From Hyparrhenia diplandra (lineage: Eukaryota > Streptophyta > Magnoliopsida > Poales > Poaceae), in contig JADLZK010001965.1 in the NCBI GenBank assembly GCA_015847255.1, positions 609,658 to 673,657 of the forward strand: DNA of 64,000 nt, in the 5' to 3' direction. Position numbers and translations under genes: made by a program. The notes beneath the pieces were generated by a model. It did no database searches. It had not been told where the DNA came from and was given only the letters and a program-made list of their open reading frames with translations. Below are positions 24,640-35,461 of the stretch, in pieces. How positions within the stretch are numbered: position 1 is the stretch's first letter; the number at the start of each line of letters is the position of its first letter.

Positions 24640-25970
24640 TTCCGCTCCAAACTCCCAATTTCTCCCTGAATTCTCAACCAAACTAGGCAAAACATCTTGC
24701 ATTCGAAAGACAATTTAGTCGCCTACTAACATAGTGAGTTTCATTGGAAACGATGGATCACGTCAAGAGAGAGGTGCTCGGGGATTCAGAAGAGAAACAC
24801 AATTGCAACAGGTTCACGTCCACCAGAGTCAACCCACTAGGCAGCATCCGAGCCACCGCGCGTCGAGTGTCCCCACCCGTTGGATCCGGGGCGGATCCAA
24901 CGACCGCAAGGACCTGCAGCCACAATGAGCTAGCGATCCGTGTGTCAACCCTCTCGGCCAATTCTGTTGCGACGCTTCCACGACCAGTTACTACTCGCCA
25001 CTTCTATATAAGCGGCCTCCTTGCCTCTGCTCTCATCACCTGTTTAGGACCGTGACCGTGTGTCTTATGAGCCAGAAATGTAGAATAACCTTGCCGAACT
25101 CTGAGCGACGAACACACGTCTGCTGGCCGCCCACCAAGCAAAACGCGGACAAATGAACTACGCGCGACAAAATCGCAGAAGCGGCCTCCCACCCGCTTAC
25201 CACGTATAAGCGCCGCACGACTCCACCCACGGTCCCAAATAGGCCCCTACATGACTGTGTTGTATTTTGGTGAGCACTAGGCTTCAGGACCAAGTGATTT
25301 TATAGCAACTTAAATGACATATCGACATTCTATATCTAGCATAGATATGCCTAGTTAATGCGGGAGACGCGAGCTAGGGGGTTGCCACGCCGGGAGAGAG
25401 AGGGTAAGGAGAGAGACTGCGTGAGGGAGAGAGACAACGCTGCAGATAGAGGGGGAGAGACGAGGGAGATAAGACATCATTTTTTGAAGAGGTTTTTCGG
25501 GCGACGTGGGTGAACCGTGTGCACGAAAGCGATTTTCGGGGAGCGTGGATAGGGTAGCTGATTTTTGGGTGATGTGGCCAGGGTGGCTATGTGGGGAGGA
25601 CATGCACTTTGCACGTGGGTGATCACTCGTCGAGCATTCTATCAGAAATGAATACATATTTTTTTTTTTTTACATTTTATACTTTGATATCGTAATTCCT
25701 CTTGCGTTCTCAAACTTGTGTGTCGATGCCACATCCATGATTGCTAAGGAGTCGAAAATCTTGTCTTTGGCCAGAGTAAGCAGGATTCAACTATGGTAGT
25801 TACACGAAGACATCCGATGAAGAGCAGGAGGTGCCAACTTTGTGATGGAAATCCGTTGTCTTCACAAAGCAGCCTAAAGTAAGGAACTCGGATCCACTTC
25901 TTTTAAACACAGGCTCTTGATTGATAGATCTAATTTCCATTCTACAATTATATTGTTTTCAATTTAAAAT
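24640..25970 (+). repeat. Repeat unit A: copy of the H1 promoter plus array-type body
   Basis: The first 390 bp align along their length with the native histone H1 promoter at 26460-26850: the CCCAATTTCTCC start, TCTCAACCAAA, GCATTCGAAAGA, GCAGCATCCGAGCC, CCCGTTGGATC and AGCGATCCG blocks are all in the same order. A TATATAAG box lies at 25005-25012. The rest (about 25250-25970) matches the units of the array at 59.5-63 kb, including a GA-rich tract, an ACATTTTATACTTTGATAT block and a coding-like tail. H1 coding exons do not follow. The H1 octamer GATCCGCG has become GATCCGTG here (24935-24942). Confidence 0.85.
25042..25246. mobile_element. Small MITE inside repeat unit A, left end truncated
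   Basis: Matches the complete 211-bp element at 62073-62283 in unit D. The right end GGTCCCAAATAGGCCC is followed by CTA; the left end has lost the first bases of GCCTGTTTTGGACC. It is absent from the equivalent position of units B and C. Confidence 0.7.
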
Positions 25971-26283
25971 CACACCGCTAATTATCTTTTTTTTTTTAAA
26001 AAAATGTGACGTTTAGTAGAAAAATACTACTAGGCTTATAGGACCTGATCACTGTTCTCCTTTGTGCTGAATCTACTAGTCACTGATATCCTCTTGTTGG
26101 ATTTTGATACATATAATTGGTGCTGGTGCTTACGTACTGCTATGTGACAGGCCTTGATAATTTTTTTTGGCTGCATGTAATGCACCAGCACTCTAGGTGC
26201 GGTACACGGCAAAGTGAGCCCGTGCACGCTGATCGTCACACACGCATTAGAATTACCGTCTAGACAAGCCATCACTTGATCGA

Positions 26284-26460
26284 CTATTTCTCGTCCGATT
26301 CTCAACCAAATCGTTCAAAACCACTTCCATTTGAAAGATAATTTCAGGATCCACGTCCGTATAAAATCTGGTTCCAAACAATCGATCATTCCTGGAGAAC
26401 TCCTGTCCCAAAGTGGGAAGAGAAGCACACTTGCACGGATATTCCCCAAAACAGACCTGT
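26284..26460 (+). repeat. Second degraded copy of the H1 upstream promoter block
   Basis: Reads TTCTCAACCAAATCGTTCAA, then AAACCACTTCCATTTGAAAG, then CGATCATTCC and GAAGAGAAGCACACTTGCA. These are in the same order and spacing as the native block about 200 bp downstream (CCTCAACCAAATTACACGAA, CGCATTCGAAAG, CGATCGATCACATC, GAGAGAAGCACAGATTAAAC). It appears to be a local tandem duplication within the H1 promoter. Confidence 0.65.
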
Positions 26461-26950
26461 CCTCACCGAATCCCCAATTTCTCCGTGAATCCTCAACCAA
26501 ATTACACGAAACCACTCGCATTCGAAAGAAAATTTAGTACCCAACAAACCCACCGAGTTTCATCGTAAACGATCGATCACATCGCGAGAGGTGAGCTAGA
26601 GGATTCGAGAGAGAAGCACAGATTAAACAGGTTCGAGTCCGCTGGCGTCGACGCAGGAACGCAGCATCCGAGCCCCCGCGCGGCGAGCGTCCCCAGCCGT
26701 TGGATCTCGGCGGATCCGACGGTCCGCGGGGCGCTGCAGACACGGCGGGGTAGCGATCCGCGTGTGAACCCGCTCGACCAATCACAGCGCGGAGCCTTTC
26801 CATTATCCACCAGCGCTATTTAACCGGCGTCGTCGTCGCCTCCGGTTTCATCGCCCACCGCCGCCGACGCAGCCACAGCCGACGCAGCGAGCGAAAGCAA
26901 CTAGCACCAGCAGTTCAGCAGAGGTTTCGGAGAGAGTAGCAGTTGTTGTG
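26461..26950 (+). promoter_or_regulatory. Histone H1 promoter and 5' UTR
   Basis: Contains the plant histone octamer in reverse, GATCCGCG (26755-26762, that is CGCGGATC), a CCAAT box (26778-26782), and a TATA-like CTATTTAAC (about 26816-26824) followed by a GC-rich leader to the ATG at 26951. The octamer is the known S-phase element of plant histone genes. GGATC/CGGATCCG words just upstream (26702-26718) may be additional copies. Confidence 0.75.
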
Positions 26951-27907
26951 ATGGCGACGGAGGAGGCTGCAGTTGCCGCGGAGGTTCCGGTGACCGAGGT
27001 CGAGGCCGAGGCACCGGCGGCTCAGGAGGCGGAGAAGGACAAGGCGAAGAAGGCTGCACCTAAGGAGAAGAAGGCGCCGAAAGAGAAGAAGGCGCCGAAG
27101 GAGAAGAAGGCCGCGGCGCACCCGCCCTACGCCGAGGTGAGAGAGCGCCGGTTGTTCAGTCCGTTGCGATTGAATTTAGTAGCTGTTTCGTTGGATTGGT
27201 CTTTCCGATTGCTTGTTTTTGATGACGAATCTGTTGGATCGGTTTTGTTGCTGGTTTTGTGCATGTTCGCGAATTCGATGTTGAATCTGAGATGGATTGT
27301 TTGTGGGGTTTTGTTGCAGATGATTGTAGAGGCAATCGCTGCCCTGAAGGAGAGGACCGGGTCGAGCTCGGTGGCCATCAGCAAGTACGTGGAGGAGAAG
27401 CACGGCGGCAATCTCCGCCCCAACTTCCGCAAGCAGCTGGCCTCGCAGCTGAAGAAGCTCGCCGCCGCCGGCAAGCTGACGAGAGTGAAGAACTCGTTCA
27501 AGCTGGCAGCCGCCGACGCCAAGCCCAAGGCCGCCGCCGCCAAGCCCAAGGCAGCACCCAAGGCCGCCAAGTCCGCGGCGCCCAAGCCCAAGGCGTCGCC
27601 GAAGGCGAAGGCCAAGACTGCGGCGAAGCCCAAGGCGGCGGCGGCGGCGGCGGCGCCCAAGCCCAAGGCGAAGGCCAAGCCCGCCGCTCCTGCTCCCGCG
27701 TCCCCGAAGCCCCGCGGCCGCCCTCCTAAGGTCGCCAAGACCTCCGCCAAGGCCTCCCCTGCCAAGGCCGCAGCCGCCAAGAAGCCGGCTGCTGCTCCCA
27801 AGAAGGAGAAGGTGGCAGCAGCGTCGCCCAAGAAGAAGGCGGCGACCCCGAAGAAGGCTGCCGCTGCTCCGGCTCGGAAGGGCGCGGCAAGGAAGGCCAA
27901 GAAGTAG
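26951..27907 (+). CDS. Linker histone H1
   Basis: Linker histone that binds the nucleosome dyad and linker DNA. Two exons: 26951-27136 and 27320-27907, with a 183-bp GT-AG intron; 257 residues. The N-terminal tail (1-55) is Ala/Glu then Lys-rich, with repeated APKEKK. The winged-helix H15 domain covers about residues 56-126 (HPPYAEMIVEAIAALKERTG, then SSSVAISKYVEEKHGGNLRP and KQLASQLKKLAAAGKLTRVK). The long Lys/Ala/Pro tail has SPK-type motifs and an AT-hook-like PRGRPPK near residue 200. The ATG at 26951 is preferred over the upstream in-frame GTG. The intron is in frame and stop-free, so a retained transcript would read through into 318 residues with a disrupted H15 domain. Base composition of exon 2 is strongly GC-biased, as usual for grass genes. 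Confidence 0.97.
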   Translation: MATEEAAVAAEVPVTEVEAEAPAAQEAEKDKAKKAAPKEKKAPKEKKAPKEKKAAAHPPYAEVRERRLFSPLRLNLVAVSLDWSFRLLVFDDESVGSVLLLVLCMFANSMLNLRWIVCGVLLQMIVEAIAALKERTGSSSVAISKYVEEKHGGNLRPNFRKQLASQLKKLAAAGKLTRVKNSFKLAAADAKPKAAAAKPKAAPKAAKSAAPKPKASPKAKAKTAAKPKAAAAAAAPKPKAKAKPAAPAPASPKPRGRPPKVAKTSAKASPAKAAAAKKPAAAPKKEKVAAASPKKKAATPKKAAAAPARKGAARKAKK

Positions 27908-28224
27908 GCTGCCGGCGTTCCTGTCTTGCCTGTCCTCCCTCCATTTAGTATAGTTCTCTCCACCTAGATTCGTGGCCCCGGCATGAGTATCAGATGTAGT
28001 AGTAGTATGCTCTGTAAAATCTTGGGATGGTTGATCGTGCTGATCAGTCGTCGTGCTCCTCCCTGCCTGTATGATGAACATCAAGTTTGAAGCAATGCTA
28101 TGATTCCGGAACTACTGCCTTGACCCCTATTACTGGTGCCTTGACTCCTAATAATTTTGGTTGCATTGTGTTTGTATTTATGGATGTGCACATGTCCAAT
28201 TGTTGGACGGTTTGATTTTGTTGG

Positions 28225-28660
28225 ATTTAGAGAAGGATACTAGCATTGCATCATGTTCCGGTTTCTGCATTCGTTTGATTGCAATTGTAATCGTGATTTT
28301 TCTGCAATTATGATGGGGTTGGTTGTTCAGGAGTAGCTGGATTAGTTCATTTTGTTGGATTGTGGAGAATGTTGGGGATTTGTTCGAAAATGACGCTAGA
28401 ATCGTGGCGAAATCTCTAGAATCACGCCTGGCTTACTGCGATTATTGCTTTAGGAAACCAGAAGAGATTCTGGCTTTGCGTGATTGGGATTTCAGAAAGC
28501 AGAGCGGAGCCGTTGTTTCCAAAATCGAGAAGATATATGTATATCCTGGTTTGCGCGACTGGGATAATCAGATTTGGTGGGCAGGTCGCGTAGTGTGCGT
28601 GGTGGCGCTGGCCGAAATGAGAAGCAGGCGCGGCGCGGGGATGAGCGCGGATTGCAGTTT
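28225..28660 (+). repeat. H1 3'-flank segment, copy 1 of 2
   Basis: Matches 30200-30505 in order: GAGAAGGATACT-GCATTGCAT, GGTTTCTGCATTC, GTTCGAAAATGACGCTAGAA, GAAATCTCTAGAATCA, AAGAGATTCTGG, TTGCGTGATT, CAGATTTGG-GGCAGG, CCGAAATGAGAA and the GCGGGGATGAGC end. It has several indels relative to copy 2. No coding function is evident. Confidence 0.8.
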
Positions 28661-28915
28661 CGTTGCGCGGCGGCGGCCAGCGGACGAGCAGGCAGGCATC
28701 ACGCAGCCACTGTCCGTCCAGGCCTGCAGGGGCGGGAGATTTTGGTTTGGGGAGCCGTGCCCGTGCCCGTGCGTGTTTGCCTCTCTGGGCGTTCGAATTT
28801 TTGGACAGGTGGGGCATGGACTGCCACGTCCGCTCATTCGTGCCTGGGCTCACGTGTCTGTAGAGATGGGCCAGCAGCATCCGGCGATTTTCCTTTTTTT
28901 TTTTTTTTAATAAAG

Positions 28916-29201
28916 GGTGTGTTTAGAAGCCCAAATTTTTCCAAAATTTTCGGATTCCCATCACATCCTATCACATCGAAACATTCAATACACCCAAAAA
29001 CGCTTGCCGCCACTATAAAATTTAGGTAAATAAAAAACTAATTGCTTGCTTGGTTTAGATGTACATTGCGAGGCGATTCTTTTGAGCCTAGTTACGCCAT
29101 AATAGGATAATATTTACCACTAACAAGCGAAACATGCTACGATTAATGCGATGTGGCCGCTGAGGAATTTTCAGCCAAAAATTTTGGCTTCTAAACACAC
29201 C
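28916..29201. mobile_element. MITE with GGTGTGTTTAGAAGCC termini
   Basis: Perfect 16-bp terminal inverted repeats (GGTGTGTTTAGAAGCC left, GGCTTCTAAACACACC right) enclose a 286-bp AT-rich element without coding capacity. It sits just after a T-tract and A-rich sequence, which hides the target duplication. The GGTGTGTTTAG-type end is a common grass MITE class. Confidence 0.85.
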
Positions 29202-30000
29202 AAAAAGGTTTCTATTTACGTTTTGAGACCAGGACCTATCCGGCGTTGTGGTGGGAAATATTAAGTCCGAGGCCGTCGGCGCGGAGGGCCGCGCCGACCA
29301 CCTTGGTGGGCCGGCCCACGGCCCGACCGGCCCGCGGCCAGCTTGGCCCACATGCGCTCGCCGGAGCTGAGGCGGGCGGAGCGAGCCCGGGCCGGAGGTG
29401 CGGCAGCGCCGTCGCTTTATGGTTACCCGACGAGGCGTTGCTTTAGGGTTCGCCGCCCGCCGTAGAGGTTAGGGTTCCGACGAGCTTTCCATGTCCAACA
29501 TCCTCGCCGCCGGCTATAGAGCGCCGGCCGGCGCGTCGCGGCCATCGACACGGCGGCGGCTCGGGCGGCTCGGCGGCGGTGAGCTTCGGCGGTGGGGGGC
29601 GCCGCCGAGCTCGGGCGAGGCTCGACCCATCCGGATGGGTATGGGCCGGCCGGCGGGGAGCGGGAGCTCGCCGGAGTTCGAGAAGAAGGTGTCGCGGAGT
29701 TCGAGAAGAAGGAGAAGAAAAGAGGGGGAGGAAAGGGGCTGCCGCCGGCGGCGCAAGCGGGGGGGGGAGGGGGGGGGGCGGGCGCGAGGCGGCGGAGGTG
29801 GAAGATGAATAGGGCGGGCCAGCGGGTAGCCGCCGGGCCGCCCACCTCCACGATGGGCGGCGGTTAACACGCGCCCGTTGTGGTCGGGTTTTTCCTCATT
29901 TCGAAATCAGCCCCCTTTGTTAATCCTGTTGATACTTTCAGCTTGGAGAGAGTCGTCAGTTGCTGCTGGTCACGTTGCCGTCCTTGCCGGCGTGCCTCGC
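29202..30000. other. GC-rich island with open frames, no recognised gene
   Basis: From about 29265 to 29865 the GC content is very high and open frames exist on both strands. The plus-strand frame at 29491-29808 becomes Arg/Gly low-complexity. The 29275-29345 part has GGCCGG/GGCCCG words. This may be a captured gene 5' end. No domain is recognised. Confidence 0.35.
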
Positions 30001-30035
30001 CCGGTGCCGGTCACACGCAAAGCGAGTAGGTTGGC

Positions 30036-30180
30036 CCATGGGCTAATAAAGCTTCAGGCCCGCGCCGTAGGCCCAGTTGGGTTTCGCTTCCCTTTTTCTT
30101 CCATCGGAAGACAAAACTGAGCAGCAACAGTAGCCCGCCCCTTCCCACGCGCCCTCCGCGGCTCCGCCCCATCTGCTTTT
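30036..30180 (+). repeat. Orphan copy of the Ku70 promoter/5' UTR
   Basis: Aligns end to end with 47041-47175 immediately upstream of Ku70. Shared blocks in order are GCCCATGGGC, TTCAGGCCCGCGCCGT, GGGCTCAGTTGGGCTTCGC (here GGCCCAGTTGGGTTTCGC), TTTCTTCC, AGAAGACAAAACTG, CAGC and CCCCTTCCCACG followed by CCTCCG-GACTCCG (here CCTCCGCGGCTCCG). The TGGGCY-type elements are kept. No Ku70 exon follows; the sequence runs directly into the second copy of the H1 3' flank. Confidence 0.8.
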
Positions 30181-30199
30181 CTGGTTTCTGGTTAAACTA

Positions 30200-30505
30200 G
30201 CATTGGAGAAGGATACTCGCATTGCATGTTCTGGTTTCTGCATTCTATTGATGGATGTGGAGAGAAGGGGATTTTTGTTCGAAAATGACGCTAGAATCTT
30301 GGTGAAATCTCTAGAATCATGCGTTTCGTACAGATATCAACTTTCCAAAAGAGATTCTGGTTTGCGTGATTTGGATTGTGGAATAATGTTGTTTCCAAAA
30401 CCAAAAAGTTTCAGATTTGGCAGGCCTCGACGCCGTGTGGACGGGGAGGCGCGCTCGCCGAAATGAGAAAGCACGCGGGCGGGATGAGCTGGAGCGTATT
30501 GCGGC
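30200..30505 (+). repeat. H1 3'-flank segment, copy 2 of 2
   Basis: Duplicate of 28225-28660 as described there, shorter by several deletions. It starts about 20 bp after the orphan Ku70 promoter copy. The short frames in it are not conserved between the two copies. Confidence 0.8.
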
Positions 30506-31196
30506 CTGCCAAATGACCTACAGTATCCTTCGTTGTGGACTTGTGGTTTTTCCTAAAATTCGAGATCGTTTTTTTTTCAGAAGGAAATCTAGGCCTGTTG
30601 ACACGGTGCGCCTCAACTGGCGTGGGATCCGGTGGCAGGCCGCCTCTGGCCGCGTCACCGGTGCCTCCCTCCCTGTCCCTCAAAACTGCAGTCCCAACGC
30701 TGCCACGAAGATTGGAATGGAAAACCAAAAGGATGGAACGACCGCTTCGTATGGCACCACGGGCGTCAGCGCAGCCGCGCTGGGTCGAAGGAAGAGCACG
30801 GCGCCTGGGACGAGTCCGCGCATGACGCGGTGTCTTGCTCTCGCGACGGCCCGCGAAGAGAGTTGAAGGCTGGCAGGTGGACGGTGCCCAAAGTCCCCTC
30901 GGTGAGGGTTGCAGAGGCTCAGCGCCATCATCTCCACCATCCATGGCTAGCTTGAAGAAGAGGGAGATAAAGAAGAGAGATTTTCATAGCTCTTATTCTG
31001 TGATCTTACAAGTAGGAGGAAGAGGGGACGATAGAGAAGGAGGGGCCGGCTCACCTGCCGCCCGTCGGCGAGGTCGCCGGTTAGGGGCCGGCGGCGGCCG
31101 GTGGGGAAGGAGAGGGTGGAGACAGCGGTGTAGGAGAGGTCGGAGGAGGGGAGAGGATGGCATTACGCCCAATACTATTGTGAGCCGTCACCACAC
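30506..31196. other. Mixed sequence with a possible captured exon (minus strand)
   Basis: On the minus strand about 31160-31060 one frame reads SDLSYTAVSTLSFPTGRRRP then LTGDLADGRQ and meets a donor-like CAG|GTGAGC. This could be a captured exon fragment, but no flanking exon or family is recognised. The remainder holds no supported gene. Confidence 0.25.
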
Positions 31197-31201
31197 AGGT
31201 T

Positions 31202-31472
31202 TGTTGTGAAACGCGTTGTCAGCGGTTAGGACCTTCCCCTCTCCGTCTCTCATGATCACGTTGTAGATGAAAGAAGTAGAACAAGTAGACACAAGATAGG
31301 GAGACTATTCTTTATTCATCCGAATATTAGTGATTACAACATAGAGCTCCCACGTATATATAGTCCCCGCCAAGGCCTAAGAGTTTCGGTAAGAGCCCAC
31401 ATACAAACGGACTAGGATTAGGATTCATCCTTCTCCTTTCCTTCTAGGAAAGAGTCCGTGTGTTTTACAACA
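31202..31472 (-). repeat. 3' LTR of the retrotransposon
   Basis: 271 bp. TGTTGTGAAACGCG at the plus-strand left edge and TGTGTTTTACAACA at the right edge. It contains a TATATATAGT block around 31356 that fits a promoter. Confidence 0.88.
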
Positions 31473-34400
31473 CTCCCCTTGGGCGATTACCACGATATGT
31501 ATATGCCTCATCAAAAACTCCATCCGAAAACCGGTGGGAAAAACGGTTCTGGAGAAAAGAGTACATCACATTCGTTAATTGCATTGCACATGTTGTCTCA
31601 TTAAAAACCTTGTGTGAGAAACCTTCTAGTAAAAACTCACATAGGAAAAAAGAGTACAACATTTAACCTTCTTGGTCATATATTCTTCGGGATACTCTAT
31701 TCTTCGTGAATAGAAATTGATCTTCATAATCTATGCATAAACTTTAATGTTTTAGCAAATATGATCTTTATAATTCTAACGGTTTCAATTACCTTCAAGG
31801 TAAATTCAAGTAAAATTGCTCCCCTCACAAAACCATCATTTGAATTTGACTCAAAAGTATGGCTTATAATTCTTCCATGAATTATATGGGTATAACAAAG
31901 AGCAATATGCTTCATGCAAAAAAGAACCATTTGTTGTGCAAAACAAATTAATTTTATCCTTCAAGATAATAAATCCTTTCAGAGGATTACGGGGAAAAAT
32001 AAGTTCATATTCAACATCTTCTACTAGATAGTGTATCAAACTTGTACAAGCTTGAATACTTTATAGTTCTTCCTTAGTGGATTTTGAAATGGTATATTCT
32101 ACAAATCTTCAAGATTTTTATAGTACCACTCAATAATAAATCCAGTCTTGTATTTTGGCATTTAGGGGATAATTTAAATACCAAAGTCACCATTATTCTT
32201 TCTATTGCATTTAGAGGATGATAGATTCATTGCTAGCATTACACTTTTCGAGTGTTTATATGACACCTTCATGGTGTTTAAGATTCCTCATTTTCTCTCT
32301 CGGGTCTATATTCACTTCAGGGATGCATGGTGTTCATTTAAGAATTGACTGGTAAATCTTTCATGGATTAATTCCTTCAAGAATATACTTTCATTCTTAG
32401 TGAATTATTAATTCTCTTCTATGAGATATATTCTCTACTACATGAGAGATGAGTGATATACACAATAACATTGAGTTATTCACTATAAAATCATTCAATG
32501 ATTGTAATCCTTCTAGGACATGCTCTTCTTGAGACTTGAATATTCATTCAGGAATATATGTACCTTAGACTTCAATACTTAGTATGAGATTTCTACAAGT
32601 TGCGATTTATATTCTTCGAGAATTATATGGATTTTCATAATCCACTTATTAACTGCATATTTAATATTCATTTGTTTCATTTGCCAGAGATATAGTAGAA
32701 CATTCATTTCTTCTTAATAGGAGATTCAACCTCAATTGCTTTCTTCATTGACCCGATATAATCGCTACAAGGCGATTTTGCCATGGACTTTATTTTTTCG
32801 GATCAGGGTTCTCACAAGAGAAACATTCGTAATTAAAGAGGTAGTGTTGTCGACAACTATTTTCTCTTCTCCCAATACTCTCACAATGTGAGAATATTTT
32901 ATCTCTGTCATTTCCCAAACAAGAGATGGTATATTGTTCTACATATCCAACACTAATGATGCGCGCTTAGTATGTTGGATTTCATCTTCATGATGATCCT
33001 CTTCATGAGGTGTTCAACCTTCTTCATGAGGTGTTCTCTTCATGAGAATGGAGGAGTTTCATTTTATTTCTATTCAACAAGTATATACTAAACTAGAACC
33101 CACAAAGCGTCCCTATAGATTTAGTTTGATAGTATATATAGTTTACTACTAGTAAATAAATACAACTTGGTTTATAACTTCAAGTTACTCCTCTCATTTC
33201 AAAAAAATATCGGCATATGCTCGCTTCAGGGCTTCACAAGAGCATTAGTCAAACTATTGTATGACTTAGTGTGTGATACTATTCCTGCTTCAAGCTCCAA
33301 GGAATATTTTCTCTTAAGATCATTTTTCTTCTATGGAAATAATATTTGGCATTCAAAATATAGGCTCTCTCCCCTAATGCCAATATTAGATCATTAATAG
33401 CATACTTCAAAATATATCCCCTATCATGGGCTTAATTCAAATTCATATATCTCCAACTACAAGTGAGGCCCATTTATGTATGCTATGATTAAATTTTATG
33501 GGAAATATTCACACACATATATCAAAATGGGGGTTATTATTCATTATGCAAATGAGCTAGAATACTTAAATTGCATTTAAGAATGTTCAAACATTCCTAC
33601 AAAATCAGGGATGTTCTCCCCTAATATGCACAAAACATAGTTTAGAAAAACTATTTCATTCTCTAGCTTCTTTATTATTTAGCCTAATAAATTGATCCAA
33701 ATACTCATACAATTAAAAATATGGACCGAGAAAGTATAGATATGCAACATACAAGTTCACATGGAATTTCTTCTAGAATTTTCTAATTGCCATCAATGTA
33801 AAAATCCCTTAATGCCTTTTCTTCATAAATCCTAAATCATCATAATTGTGTTATCCACTACCTTAGTTCCACAATAATTCATCCCATCAAATGGGTTAGA
33901 CTCCATTGAGAAAATTTCATAGACTCACTCCCCCTGATCTTAGGCTGTTTGGCTCTAGATCAATCTATTGCTTATGCATGCAATGCATCGAAAGCAAAGC
34001 ATTCCTTAGTTCAACGGGAACCATATAGACATAGCATGCTAGCTAGCTAATTTGATTATGAGGGGAGCACAAAAATAGCTACTAGCTACAACTATAGCAG
34101 TTATGCTATGCTAATATTCATGCAAGAGTGGAGATAGTTGCAGCTCAATGAGATACACATGCAGGTGTAATGTGGAACGTTAGAATTCAGTCTAACATAA
34201 TAGATAACAACAAATTGCAAAGCTACAAGCTTACTTGCAATTAGTGTAGTAGAGAAAGTTAACTCGGCCGGAAGGGACGCGGCAGAACTTCAAGTCTCGA
34301 TACACACACTTAAAAAATTTATTTAGGATGGCTATGCCTATTAAAAATATATTATCCACATTTTCTTATGCCTTTATCCAAAATTACTCCCCCTTTTCAT

Positions 34401-34866
34401 GCCATAACTAATTCAAGTAGTAATTGCTTCAAGCATTATCTATAAATATCAATTCTAATGCATCCATAGAATCCAAATAATACTTCTAGTATTCATTGAT
34501 TATGACATGAAATTCACATATCCAATGTACTATTCGGTGTACACCATAGGACTCGGGGTAGAATATAACTTCTAGTTCTCATGTTTGCTAAGACATATAC
34601 AATTTTTTGGCTAAATCGATCCTTCCAAGATCAATTAAAATGCTAGTATAGTCCAATTGTTCATGTGTATTTTTAGAAAATTCAGTTTCCCATCTACCTA
34701 CATGGTATTGATGCACAAAAAAAAAAAAAAAAAAACTATAATCTTCATGGTTAATCGAGGCTTCTTTGTTCTTTGTGGATAAAAATAATACAAGATTTAT
34801 TTTGATAGGCAATAGGCAATTTGTTTATATGTGAAAACATATAAAAAGAATTCGATCTAACCATAT

Positions 34867-35110
34867 AGGACCTTCCCCCTCTCCGTCTCTCACGATGAAC
34901 GTAATAGATGAAAAGTAGAACAAGTATACACAAGATAGGGAGACTATTCTTTATTCATCCGAATATTGGTGATTACAACATAGAGCTCCCACATATATAT
35001 AGTCCGGCCGAGGGGCTAAGAGTTTCGTAAGAGCCCACATATGAACGGACTAGGATTAGGATTCCTCCTTCTCCTTTCCTTCTAGGATAGAGTCCGTGTG
35101 TTTTACAACA
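34867..35110 (-). repeat. Internal truncated LTR copy
   Basis: A third LTR copy lacking its first 25 or so bases, followed at 35111-35461 by a copy of the sequence that normally lies beside the left LTR (31473-31806). So LTR plus adjacent interior is present twice. Confidence 0.85.
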
Positions 35111-35461
35111 CTCCCCCCCTTGGGCGATTACCACGATATGCATATGCCTCGTCAAAAACTCCATCCAGAAAACCCGGGTGAAAAAAAAACGGTTCTTGGA
35201 GAAAAGAGTACATCGCATTCGTTAATTGCATTGCACATGTTGTCTCATTAAAAACCTTGTGTGAGAAACCTTCGAGTAAAAACTCACATAGGAAAAAAAA
35301 GAGTACAACGTTTAACTTTCATGATCATATATTCTTGAGGATCTTCTATTCTTCATGAATAGATATTGATCTTCATAATCTTTGCATAAACTTCATTGTT
35401 TTAGCAAATATGATCTACATGATCTTTGTAATTCTAGTGGTTTACCTTAAAGGCAGATTCG

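Noticed and set aside
26630..26645. GGTTCGAGTCC, a perfect B-box-like match for a tRNA or SINE
   Set aside because: No cloverleaf, no A-box at the right distance, and it belongs to the H1 promoter block whose copies have lost the match.
27127..28084. Long minus-strand frames opposite histone H1
   Set aside because: Shadows of the GC-rich Lys/Ala/Pro coding strand; no independent signals.
31473..34866. Possible gag-pol remains inside the LTR element
   Set aside because: No protease, RT or integrase motif could be read on the minus strand; the frames are short and AT-rich.
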